From assembly GCA_017885225.1 (NCBI GenBank), contig JAFNGM010000258.1:14045-36319 (forward strand): a DNA stretch of 22,275 nucleotides. Direction: 5' to 3'. This document shows positions 8,002-15,375 of this stretch, in pieces (position 1 is the first letter of the stretch; each line of letters begins with the position of its first letter). Under the pieces are notes generated by a model that ran no database searches, had not been told where the DNA came from, and saw nothing but the letters and a program-made list of their open reading frames with translations. This DNA is from Syntrophaceae bacterium. GTDB lineage: Bacteria; Desulfobacterota; Syntrophia; Syntrophales; UBA2185. Made by a program: the position numbers and the translations under genes.

Positions 8002-8051
8002 AATAGTATCTCACCGGCAATCAATCATTGCAGCGATGCCGTGTATCGTGA

Positions 8052-8711
8052 TTATGAATGCTGCTTCCCTACTCGTTTTATATATCCGTCAATGATGACA
8101 TGCTCATCCACCTGTAAATACCTGGCATAAGATTTCAGAAACCCTTTTAGATAAACCATAGGTGGGAAACTGTCAAAGTCATCTCCTTCAATAGCGCGAA
8201 GCATGGAGATCCTTATATTTGTCTCCTCGGCAATTTTCTCCAGAGATATCCCTAATTCCTTTCTTATTTTACATAGATCAGCCCCTGTTAAGCTATCCTG
8301 AGACATGATTTCCTGAATTAACTTATTGTGCGAGACCACATGCTTCAAATCCTCCGTCCTTCGACGTGGTCCTATCATATCGGCGTGTGTTTTTCTGAGA
8401 TCATATATGGATATCGGATCTCTGGTTTTATGATAATAGGGAGCTTCTTCCTCCACTGCGCCGCTTGCAATGAGTGTGCGGTCATACTCCGCTCTGGATT
8501 CGGGATTAATGAGGGTAAGATATGCATCTTCCAGACCGGCTATGATTTCCTTTCTCTCTTCAGGAGTAAAAAAAGAATAACTTACGATGGATTCATCTTT
8601 GTAGAGCTCGAAGGCATTTTTATACGCCCGCCGGATTTCCATCGGTGATGCACCAGGAGAAATCTCCAGCAACTCGTAATGATTTTGTTTTCGGAATGGA
8701 TTCATAGACAC
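8052..8711 (-). CDS. Degenerate J-domain fused to a RodZ-type HTH
   Basis: The 219-residue soluble protein has a J-like N-terminus (about 11-77: HYELLEISPGASPMEIRRAY, later LEDAYLTLINPESRAEYD) that lacks the HPD tripeptide. The loop instead reads LYKDESIVSYSF, so DnaK stimulation is unlikely. Residues about 143-212 form a RodZ/HTH_25-type helix-turn-helix: LCKIRKELGISLEKIAEET, ISMLRAIEGDDFDSFP, VYLKGFLKSYARYLQVDE. In RodZ this fold contacts MreB. Here there is no membrane segment, so the domain may contact the neighbouring MinD-like ATPase or DNA. The start is GTG at 8709-8711 with AGAGG about 9 nt upstream; an ATG at 8703-8705 is the alternative. It sits 69 bp after the MinD-like gene. Domain calls are good; function is inferred from context only. 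Confidence 0.82.
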   Translation of the reverse strand: MSMNPFRKQNHYELLEISPGASPMEIRRAYKNAFELYKDESIVSYSFFTPEERKEIIAGLEDAYLTLINPESRAEYDRTLIASGAVEEEAPYYHKTRDPISIYDLRKTHADMIGPRRRTEDLKHVVSHNKLIQEIMSQDSLTGADLCKIRKELGISLEKIAEETNIRISMLRAIEGDDFDSFPPMVYLKGFLKSYARYLQVDEHVIIDGYIKRVGKQHS

Positions 8712-8780
8712 TCACTGTGCCCTCTGCGGCACTGTAATGCATTCTTCGCCCATTGCAAGGAAAAGATCTTGCGGGGAGCT

Positions 8781-9707
8781 TCATTCTGCAACACCGTGAA
8801 TACACAACTGTGTTTCCTTCAATGATACCATATTCTCATAACACCTTCTTATATCAGAAGCAGTCTGGGTATAGGGATAAATATGGAGAAAAGGCATTTT
8901 TTTACAGATTGAACTATGAACATGGTCATCAAAGCTTATGTTTCCGATAAAGTGGATTTTCAGCCCAAGATGTCTTTCAATAATTTTGCAAATGAGCGCA
9001 CCAATGTTCGGATCGTCCTGTTTCCTCAACTGGTTGAGAACTAACTTGAATTCAAAGCCCCGCAAGGACTGTTCGACAACTCTGCCTCTCTCTGGATCTA
9101 TTTCTTTGATAATATAAAGAAGGATCTCCGGGTTTTGTTCTGTGGCCCGGCTGTCTCTCGTTTTTGCCTCTTCAGCCAGAACTCGGAAGTTATGAACTTT
9201 AAGCTCTTGACGAATCCTCCGGATATACACAGAACGGATCAGGCGGTATATGTTTTCTATCGAAGTGGGCTCCGCCGTTGTCACTAATATGCCTGAATTT
9301 GAAATCATGAAAAAATCGATGGTATTAAAAGATGTTCCCGCACCGAGATCCAAGAGGATATACTCATACGGGAGCTTTGTGATGCTTCTCAGGAGCCTCA
9401 TCTTCTGTTCATGGACAATATTGGTAATATCAAGGCTATTCAGCGCGCTGCTGATGAAATAAAGGTTGGGGATTGCGGTGGTTACAACGGTTTCTTCAAG
9501 AGTGCCGACTTTTTTATTGATGAAATCTGAAATGCTTGTCTCAGGATGGGGAATACCGAGGACAGTATGCAGGTTCGCCGTGCCGAAGTCAATATCAACG
9601 AGAAGCGTCCTGTACCCATTTTTTGCGAGCAGAATCCCGAGATTCCCGGTCAGGAAACTCTTGCCGGTTCCTCCCTTTCCACCTCCAATGGGCCATATAT
9701 GCGCCAT
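8781..9707 (-). CDS. MinD/ParA-family (FlhG-like) P-loop ATPase
   Basis: The 308-residue protein opens with a deviant Walker A, GGGKGGTGKS (residues 8-17, signature Lys11 and Lys16). The switch DIDFGTANLHTVLG and Walker B ILLDLGAGTSFNTID follow. These are hallmarks of MinD/ParA/FlhG ATPases, which dimerise with ATP and position division, flagellar or chemosensory structures. The C-terminus (ending LCIHGVAE) shows no clear MinD-type amphipathic membrane helix, and there is no FlhG-type N-terminal extension or flagellar neighbour. It therefore looks like a separate orphan class. It leads a three-gene minus-strand cluster with the J-HTH and SPOR genes under a strong promoter at 9770-9798. The ATG at 9705-9707 gives the canonical N-terminus; AGGT immediately upstream is a weak Shine-Dalgarno. 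Confidence 0.88.
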   Translation of the reverse strand: MAHIWPIGGGKGGTGKSFLTGNLGILLAKNGYRTLLVDIDFGTANLHTVLGIPHPETSISDFINKKVGTLEETVVTTAIPNLYFISSALNSLDITNIVHEQKMRLLRSITKLPYEYILLDLGAGTSFNTIDFFMISNSGILVTTAEPTSIENIYRLIRSVYIRRIRQELKVHNFRVLAEEAKTRDSRATEQNPEILLYIIKEIDPERGRVVEQSLRGFEFKLVLNQLRKQDDPNIGALICKIIERHLGLKIHFIGNISFDDHVHSSICKKMPFLHIYPYTQTASDIRRCYENMVSLKETQLCIHGVAE

Positions 9708-9769
9708 GGCACCTATCCCAGCTCGATCCTAAGTTACGGTTAAAATAACAGAAACTCGCTTTTGAACGG

Positions 9770-9798
9770 AGTATATAGAAAGCCATTCTGCATGTCAA
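9770..9798 (-). promoter_or_regulatory. Sigma70-type promoter for the MinD-like cluster
   Basis: Minus strand: TTGACA (9793-9798), 17 bp, TATACT (9770-9775). The -35 is perfect and the -10 is 5/6. It lies in the 216-bp gap between lon and the MinD-like gene, about 63 nt before the start codon. This argues that the cluster is expressed independently of lon. Confidence 0.72.
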
Positions 9799-9923
9799 TG
9801 AGGAATTAATCAAGGCAGTTAAGATCTCTGTCCCTCCTGCGATGAAACAATCATCGGGAGTATGCGTAACATTTCTTCTGCGAGCGGTTTGGCGCATACC
9901 CATAAAGAACGGCTGCTAAAGCA

Positions 9924-12272
9924 TCACTTCTCCAAGGCAATCTTTAAGGCCTCAATCATTTCATCCACAAAGTGAAACTGAATATCCTTCTGAACTTTAT
10001 GGGGGATGTCGACCAAATCCTTTTTATTCCATTTTGGGAGGAGTATTGTGGTAATACCGGCCCGGTGGGCCGCCAGAACCTTTTCCTTGATACCCCCGAC
10101 AGGAAGCACAAGCCCCCGCAGGGTAATTTCCCCGGTCATGGCAAGATTCTCCTTGACCTTCTTTCCCGTAAAAAGCGACACCAGCGCCGTCAGCATGGTA
10201 ACGCCTGCCGACGGCCCATCCTTGGGGATAGCCCCGGCGGGTATATGGACGTGAATATCGTGCTCTTCAAAGAAATCTTTTGAAACACCCAGGTCACCTG
10301 AATTGGCGCGGATGAAACTCAAGGCGGCCATCGCCGATTCCTTCATGACATCGCCCAGCTGCCCCGTGAGCGTCAGCCCCTTCTTCCCACTCATGGCTGT
10401 TGCTTCGACAAAGAGAATATCACCGCCCGCCGGCGTCCACGCGAGGCCTGTGGCGACACCCGGCTTGGATGTCCTCGCGCTGACCTCAGAGATTATGCGG
10501 ACAGGCCCCAGATACTTGTGGACATCTTTCACCGTGATGGACGCGTCTTTTGCTTTCCCTTCGGCCACCATGGTTGCAACACCCCGGCATATCGTACCTA
10601 TTTCACGTTCAAGATTTCTCAGTCCGGCCTCCCGCGTATATCCTGAAATAATGCGATTTATGGCGCCTTTCGTAAAACTTACCTGCTCCGGTGCGAGCCC
10701 ATTGGCCTCTCTCTGCCGAGGGATGAGGTAACGTTCGGCAATGTTAACCTTGTCGTCCTGCGTGTAGCCAAGAAGTTCAATCACTTCCATCCTGTCCCGG
10801 AGCGCAGGGGGGATCGTGTCCAGGATGTTCGCAGTGGTAATGAACATGACATGGGAGAGATCGAACGGAACATCGAGATAATGGTCCATAAAGGAATAAT
10901 TCTGCTCCGGATCAAGGACCTCAAGGAGCGCAGAGGAAGGATCTCCGCGGAAATCGCTGCCGACCTTGTCTATTTCGTCCAGGACAAACACGGGATTATT
11001 GGATTCCGCCCTCTTGATACCCTGGATAATGCGGCCCGGAAGCGCCCCTACATAGGTGCGGCGATGTCCTCGTATCTCCGCCTCGTCCCGTACTCCCCCC
11101 AGGGCAATGCGCACAAACTTACGGCCGAGGGCGTGTGCAATGGAGAGGGCAAGTGAGGTCTTGCCTGTACCCGGAGGTCCCGCAAAGCACAGGATTGGCC
11201 CTTTCGAATCAGGCTTCAGCTTCCGGACGGCAAGATACTCAACAATACGCTTCTTCGCTTTATCCAGGCCGTAATGCTCATCATCCAAAATATCCCGTGC
11301 CTTCCTGATATCCATATTGTCTTCCGTGCTCTCATGCCAGGGAAGGGCCGTCATCCAGTCCAGGTATGTCAATGACACAGTATATTCGGCGGATGAATGG
11401 TGCATGCGGGACAGGCGCTCCAGCTCGCGCAGGGCTTCCTTTTTCGCCTCTTCCGGAAGATTTTTCTTCTCAATCTTCGCACGGTATTCCTCTATCTCAA
11501 CCTTAGGTTCATCGGCTTCACCCAGTTCCTGCTTGATTGCCTTGAGCTGCTGCCGGAGGTAGTATTCCCTCTGACTTTTGTCGATATCCTCCTTTACCTG
11601 AGACTGTATCTTATTGCCCAGCTCGAGAATTTCCAGCTGATGACTTATGAGCCGTGTAACTTCTTTCAGGCGCTCTTTTACATCGAGCAATTCCAGAATC
11701 TTCTGTTTTTCTTCCGCCGCCGCGTTCATGATAGACGCGATGACATCAGCCAGAACGCTCGGAGAGTTGATGGACTTCGCCATGGCGCCGAACTCCTGGG
11801 GCAGCACCGGAGACAGTTTGACCATCTTCTCAAAAAGACCGGTCAGGTTCGCCATGAGCGCCTCAACCTCAATATCCTTCTCTACTGCATCTTCAATGAC
11901 TTCGACCTTTGCCCGGGGATATGACTTCCCCTCGACAAATTCACTCAATCTGAATCTGCTCACACCCTGTACAAGAAGACTCGCCCCTGTATCGCCCGTC
12001 TTCGCCATTCTGAGAATTACCGAAGCCGTTCCCATGTCATAAAAATCCTCACGTGTGTTCGTGACCTCCATCGGCGATTTTCTGGACATGACAAGGCCGA
12101 CAATACGATCTCCCGCCATGGCTTCATCGACAAGAGTTACAGACTGTTCACCGAACACTTCAATGGGAAACACCATATTCGGGAACACGACAACGTTAAA
12201 TAACGGCATAACAGGTAAGATGTCGGGTATGGTCAGGACCTTTAACTCCGCAGGTGATTTCTGATCTGCCAT
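9924..12272 (-). CDS. lon: ATP-dependent protease Lon
   Basis: The product is 782 residues, full length for LonA. It has an N-terminal LON substrate-binding domain (about 15-205, MPLFNVVVFPNMVFPIEV), a coiled linker, and an AAA+ domain with Walker A GPPGTGKTS (about 365-373) and Walker B VFVLDEIDKVG. The C-terminal serine protease domain has catalytic Ser in PKDGPSAGVTM (about Ser688) and Lys in GGIKEKVLAAHRAG (about Lys731). It degrades damaged and regulatory proteins in the cytoplasm. The start is the ATG at 12270-12272, because a perfect GGAGG sits 5 nt upstream; the in-frame GTG 12 nt earlier would overlap that site. It follows hsp20 by 63 bp on the same strand, suggesting a heat-shock operon. 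No sigma32 or CIRCE site was recognised. Confidence 0.97.
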   Translation of the reverse strand: MADQKSPAELKVLTIPDILPVMPLFNVVVFPNMVFPIEVFGEQSVTLVDEAMAGDRIVGLVMSRKSPMEVTNTREDFYDMGTASVILRMAKTGDTGASLLVQGVSRFRLSEFVEGKSYPRAKVEVIEDAVEKDIEVEALMANLTGLFEKMVKLSPVLPQEFGAMAKSINSPSVLADVIASIMNAAAEEKQKILELLDVKERLKEVTRLISHQLEILELGNKIQSQVKEDIDKSQREYYLRQQLKAIKQELGEADEPKVEIEEYRAKIEKKNLPEEAKKEALRELERLSRMHHSSAEYTVSLTYLDWMTALPWHESTEDNMDIRKARDILDDEHYGLDKAKKRIVEYLAVRKLKPDSKGPILCFAGPPGTGKTSLALSIAHALGRKFVRIALGGVRDEAEIRGHRRTYVGALPGRIIQGIKRAESNNPVFVLDEIDKVGSDFRGDPSSALLEVLDPEQNYSFMDHYLDVPFDLSHVMFITTANILDTIPPALRDRMEVIELLGYTQDDKVNIAERYLIPRQREANGLAPEQVSFTKGAINRIISGYTREAGLRNLEREIGTICRGVATMVAEGKAKDASITVKDVHKYLGPVRIISEVSARTSKPGVATGLAWTPAGGDILFVEATAMSGKKGLTLTGQLGDVMKESAMAALSFIRANSGDLGVSKDFFEEHDIHVHIPAGAIPKDGPSAGVTMLTALVSLFTGKKVKENLAMTGEITLRGLVLPVGGIKEKVLAAHRAGITTILLPKWNKKDLVDIPHKVQKDIQFHFVDEMIEALKIALEK

Positions 12273-12277
12273 GTAAG

Positions 12278-12282
12278 CCTCC
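12278..12282 (-). promoter_or_regulatory. Ribosome binding site deciding the lon start
   Basis: GGAGG on the minus strand, then CTTAC, then ATG: a 5-nt spacing. It fixes initiation at 12272 rather than at the upstream GTG at 12284. Confidence 0.8.
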
Positions 12283-12335
12283 ACTACTGATTTCAGCGTT
12301 GAATCATGCGAACTTCGTGTGTAATATATGCATTG

Positions 12336-12779
12336 TCAGTCTTCTTGAATAGGTAGTGTATGAATTTTTTCCAAAGGCACCTTCGCGATACAGATTTGCA
12401 GAAGACCATCTGTATACGTTGCCCTTACCGAATCGATATCGATAGGAAATGGGAGGGTAAGTTTTCTTTCAAAATATCCGTAGGTGATTTCAGCACGGTG
12501 AAATCTCGTGTTTTCTGTAATCGGCTTTTCACGCTTCCCATAAATTCTCAGCAGTCTGCGATCAATCTCCACATAGAGATCATCCTTGTGAACCCCTGCA
12601 ATGTCGGCCAGGATTATGATCTCGTCGGGGGCTTCATAAATATCCACCTGAGGACTCCAGATGGTATGAAAAACGGTGAATGTTGAATGAAGCAATCGGA
12701 ACATCTCGTCAAAACTTCTTCGAAACTCGGCGTCAACATACCCTATTTCTTTCGCAAATCTTACTTTTATAAAACTCAT
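12336..12779 (-). CDS. Hsp20/alpha-crystallin small heat-shock protein
   Basis: The product is 147 residues. An alpha-crystallin domain spans about 42-138: SPQVDIYEAPDEIIILADIAGV, then DDLYVEIDRRLLRIYGKRE, FHRAEITYGYFERKLTLPFPID and the diagnostic ATYTDGLLQICIAK. It is an ATP-independent holdase that keeps unfolding proteins soluble. The ATG at 12777-12779 is chosen because AGGAG lies about 6 nt upstream and the N-terminus (MSFIKVRF) is family-like. The frame stays open for 98 more codons, but that stretch runs through a dispersed palindromic repeat and does not look like protein. It precedes lon by 63 bp, so co-regulation of chaperone and protease is likely. Confidence 0.92.
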   Translation of the reverse strand: MSFIKVRFAKEIGYVDAEFRRSFDEMFRLLHSTFTVFHTIWSPQVDIYEAPDEIIILADIAGVHKDDLYVEIDRRLLRIYGKREKPITENTRFHRAEITYGYFERKLTLPFPIDIDSVRATYTDGLLQICIAKVPLEKIHTLPIQED

Positions 12780-12831
12780 GGTTGTCTCCTGTAAATCGAC
12801 GGGTTCGTAAAATCCTGTTTTCGTTTTGATA

Positions 12832-12913
12832 CCCGCGAAAATAGTTTTTGCTCTCACTCCGGACTGAATCCGAAATCCATAGTATTGAAATACTGGTCCC
12901 CCTCTTACGCGGG
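12832..12913. repeat. Degenerate palindromic dispersed repeat
   Basis: Outer arms CCCGCG (12832-12837) and CGCGGG (12908-12913) face each other around an inner hairpin AGTATT-GA-AATACT (12881-12894). Read on the minus strand it contains ATTCCCGCG and TTTCGCGGG ends, resembling the abundant ATTCCCGC-type intergenic repeats of many proteobacterial genomes. Copy number in this genome cannot be judged here. Confidence 0.45.
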
Positions 12914-13100
12914 AATGCAGGTCTTTTACAATTTTCGCCAAAAGTAGCATTAAAAAACACCATTTGTAAAGAATTTCTCTTGTGTGCTCGACACTGTCCT
13001 TTTTCTTCATTTTTGACTGCCGCCGTGGTATATGAATCAAACTGTACACCATATGCTGCGATAAAACATGCATGATGGTATGCCGTCACAAAAATACTAA

Positions 13101-13130
13101 AAATCCCCCCTGCCCCCCTTTATAACAGGG
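13101..13130. repeat. C-rich repeat-like tract
   Basis: AAATCCCCCCTGCCCCCCTT runs into TATAACAGGG, with CCCTG/CAGGG as short arms. It resembles a truncated copy of a common ATCCCCC...GGGGGAT intergenic repeat. A related AAAAATCCCC occurs at about 13736-13745. Confidence 0.35.
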
Positions 13131-13159
13131 TGAATCGAAGGGTTTTTCTGAGGTCTCCT

Positions 13160-13714
13160 ATGCTTCTCAAACCATGGACGATTATTTCAAGTCATGTTGA
13201 TCAGTCATATCGGGTTTTCACCCTGCGGCATGACAGGGCGCGTTCACCGCGCACACACCAGACGCATGATTTTTATGTTCTGGAATCACCTGCCTGGGTA
13301 AATGTCATCCCCCTGACAGCCGAAAACAATGTCGTTCTGATCCGGCAGTACCGTCTCGGCATCCGGGATATGGCGCTTGAGATTCCCGGGGGACTCGTTG
13401 AAGACTCCGACTCACCCGAAGAGGCAGGCCGCCGCGAACTATGGGAAGAAACGGGCTACCGGGAAGAAACTATGATTCCGCTGGGCTATGTACACCCCAA
13501 TCCTGCTATTCAGAATAATCGCTGCTACACGTTCATCGCAAGAAATGCACAACCCACGGGACACCGGAATCAGGATGAACGTGAAGACATCGAGGTCGTC
13601 CTGAAACCCCTTTCGGACATTCCCCGTCTCATCAGGGAAGGAACTATCACCCATGCGCTGGTGATCGCCGCATTCTATCGCTTTTACATGGAGTATCTGC
13701 CGGATATGAAATAA
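13160..13714 (+). CDS. Nudix hydrolase (ADP-ribose pyrophosphatase-like)
   Basis: The product is 184 residues. The Nudix helix lies at about 78-100, GLVEDSDSPEEAGRREL followed by WEETGY, preceded by MALEIPGG as in ADP-ribose/NUDT5-type enzymes. These hydrolyse nucleoside diphosphates linked to another moiety. The metal-binding REL-x-EE-x-G core is intact, but the first box glutamate (Gx5E) is Asp84. An N-terminal beta-strand domain (DFYVLESPAWVNVIPL) fits the ADP-ribose subfamily. The ATG at 13160 is preferred because GAGG lies 6 nt upstream; a GTG at 13130 in the same frame lies within a repeat-like tract. It stands alone on the plus strand, divergent from hsp20. Substrate is inferred only. 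Confidence 0.88.
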   Translation: MLLKPWTIISSHVDQSYRVFTLRHDRARSPRTHQTHDFYVLESPAWVNVIPLTAENNVVLIRQYRLGIRDMALEIPGGLVEDSDSPEEAGRRELWEETGYREETMIPLGYVHPNPAIQNNRCYTFIARNAQPTGHRNQDEREDIEVVLKPLSDIPRLIREGTITHALVIAAFYRFYMEYLPDMK

Positions 13715-14102
13715 AAGAACCCTCATAAGGATATTAAAAATCCCCTCTGGGCTGCCCACTCCAAGAACCTTTCATGGTCCTCTCTTTCCTGGTGCTCCCC
13801 GTCATCCCCGCACTGAAGATCACAGACAGGGGATTGGTGGATGTCACGCAGTTTCATCATGTGCCTTTGTTTGTGTGAAACTTCATCTCCTTCTCTTCAC
13901 TTACTTCAATCATTTACGCACCACTTACGCCTGACATCGTAATGGCTGTGCAGGTCATTTATCTTGACACGCAGGCTGCTTTCACTTACACTCTCCACGC
14001 AAAAAAGAGTGTTCCCGCCAGAAATATATAACCACGCATTATATGTAATGATGATGTGTCTGAGGGGTGTCTTTAACTGTCTCGCAAAAGTGAGGTAACA
14101 CG
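13715..14102. other. 388-bp intergenic region upstream of the 17-repeat MORN gene
   Basis: No open frame with coding character. It contains a small inverted repeat ATCCCC/GGGGAT (13804-13809 and 13829-13834, 19-nt loop), a strong promoter (13964-13992), and a leader of roughly 100 nt ending in GAGGT 7 nt before the ATG at 14103. No rho-independent terminator for the Nudix gene was recognised. Confidence 0.5.
13964..13992 (+). promoter_or_regulatory. Sigma70-type promoter for the 17-repeat MORN gene
   Basis: TTGACA (13964-13969), 17 bp, TACACT (13987-13992). The -35 is perfect and the -10 is 4/6. The same two hexamers with the same spacing recur at 16418-16446. The leader to the start codon is about 100 nt, long enough for regulation. 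Confidence 0.65.
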
Positions 14103-15374
14103 ATGTTTCCTTCTTTGGGCAAGTATTTCGAAAAATTTTTCCGAAAAAAATCTACACGAAAAATCAGCCTCGACAAGGAGCTTATGCTGGACGGACACGG
14201 ATCGATGACCTATACAGGTGGTATGTGCTACGAAGGGGAATGGAAAGATGGCAAGTGGGAAGGACAAGGCACCCTAAGTTATCCCGGCGGTCTCCGTTAT
14301 ACAGGTGAATGGAAAAACAACAAAATGGAGGGCGAAGGAATCATGACCTTCCCCGATGGTGCTCAGTATTCCGGCCAGTTTAAGAATGGCAATTTCAGCG
14401 GACAGGGGTCTATGATCTTTTCCAGTGGCAAAACCTACACAGGTGAGTGGAAGGATGGCGAACCTGGTGGCCACGGAACCATGACCTACCCTGATTACAC
14501 CAGATATATAGGTCATTTTAAGAATGGTGATTTTCACGGCGAAGGAACCATGACCTTTCATGACGGCAGGACCTATGTAGGCCAGTTTAAAAACAACCTG
14601 TTTAACGGCCAGGGAACCATGTCCGGCAACGATGGCACACATTACTTTGGTACCTGGAAGGATAACAAAAAAGAAGGGCGAGGAGTCCTGACCCGCCAGG
14701 ATGGCAGTTCTTACAGCGGGCAGTTTAACAATGATGTATTCAATGGAGAGGGAACACTGACTGAACCGAACGGGAAAAAATATGTGGGACAGTTCAAAGA
14801 CGGCAGGAAGAACGGGCGCGGGATGCTCACGATGCCAGATGGTACCGAGTACATCTGTGAATGGCAGGATGATTTAATAAACGGAAAGGGCATCATAAAA
14901 TTTTCCGACGGCAGAATATACGAAGGGCAATTCAAAGATGATACAATGAACGGGCAGGGGATGCTGACTTTTCCTGATAAAAGAAAATACACAGGTCAAT
15001 TTAAGGACGGTATTTTGGAAGGTTATGGATCAGCGAAATACCCTGACGGGAAAAACTATGTCGGTCAGTGGAAAAACGGTTTGTTCGACGGCCAGGGAAC
15101 CATGACCTACCCTGATGGTGGGGAATACGTGGGGCAGTTTGAGAATGGTATGCCTAATGGACAAGGGACTATGACCCGCCCTGACGGACAATACGTAGGG
15201 CATTTTAAAAACGGGAAGAAGCACGGACAGGGTGCGGTAACATTTGCAAACGGCTCTAAGTACGCAGGTCAGTTTAAGCATGACAATTATCATGGTCAGG
15301 GGACGCTCACGCTTCCCACCGGTGAAAAATACGTAGGTGAATGGAAGGACGGCAAATTTACAGAGATTAAATAA
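14103..15374 (+). CDS. MORN-repeat protein with 17 tandem repeats
   Basis: The 423-residue protein has a short basic N-terminus (about 28 residues, KYFEKFFRKK) and then 17 consecutive 23-residue MORN units to the end. One unit, the fifteenth, is a residue short (TRPDGQYVGHF). Units follow G-x-GTMTYPDG-x-x-Y-x-G-x-FKNG. There is no signal peptide, membrane segment or enzymatic domain, so it is a pure MORN solenoid, probably cytoplasmic. The amphipathic basic N-terminus could contact membranes (inference). Bacterial MORN proteins lack a general assigned role; eukaryotic ones act as membrane-associated scaffolds. It is monocistronic from a promoter at 13964-13992 and converges with the RodZ-like gene with a 1-bp gap between stops. 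It is the third MORN gene in the window and matches the other two in repeat consensus. Confidence 0.9.
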   Translation: MFPSLGKYFEKFFRKKSTRKISLDKELMLDGHGSMTYTGGMCYEGEWKDGKWEGQGTLSYPGGLRYTGEWKNNKMEGEGIMTFPDGAQYSGQFKNGNFSGQGSMIFSSGKTYTGEWKDGEPGGHGTMTYPDYTRYIGHFKNGDFHGEGTMTFHDGRTYVGQFKNNLFNGQGTMSGNDGTHYFGTWKDNKKEGRGVLTRQDGSSYSGQFNNDVFNGEGTLTEPNGKKYVGQFKDGRKNGRGMLTMPDGTEYICEWQDDLINGKGIIKFSDGRIYEGQFKDDTMNGQGMLTFPDKRKYTGQFKDGILEGYGSAKYPDGKNYVGQWKNGLFDGQGTMTYPDGGEYVGQFENGMPNGQGTMTRPDGQYVGHFKNGKKHGQGAVTFANGSKYAGQFKHDNYHGQGTLTLPTGEKYVGEWKDGKFTEIK

Positions 15375-15375
15375 T

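Larger units (their letters stand above)
12780..13159. other. 380-bp divergent intergenic region (hsp20 / Nudix)
   Basis: It holds the hsp20 ribosome binding site, a palindromic dispersed-repeat remnant (12832-12913), a C-rich repeat-like tract (13101-13130) and the Nudix Shine-Dalgarno (GAGG, 13150-13153). I found no convincing sigma70, sigma32 or CIRCE signal. No gene is supported between 12780 and 13159. Confidence 0.5.

Noticed and set aside
9595..9903. 102-codon minus-strand frame upstream of the MinD-like gene
   Set aside because: It overlaps the MinD-like N-terminus in another frame and spans that gene's promoter; the protein has no recognisable features.
12780..13073. Upstream extension of the Hsp20 frame
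   Set aside because: The AGGAG and ATG at 12779 give a family-length protein, and the extension translates a palindromic repeat with no resemblance to Hsp20.
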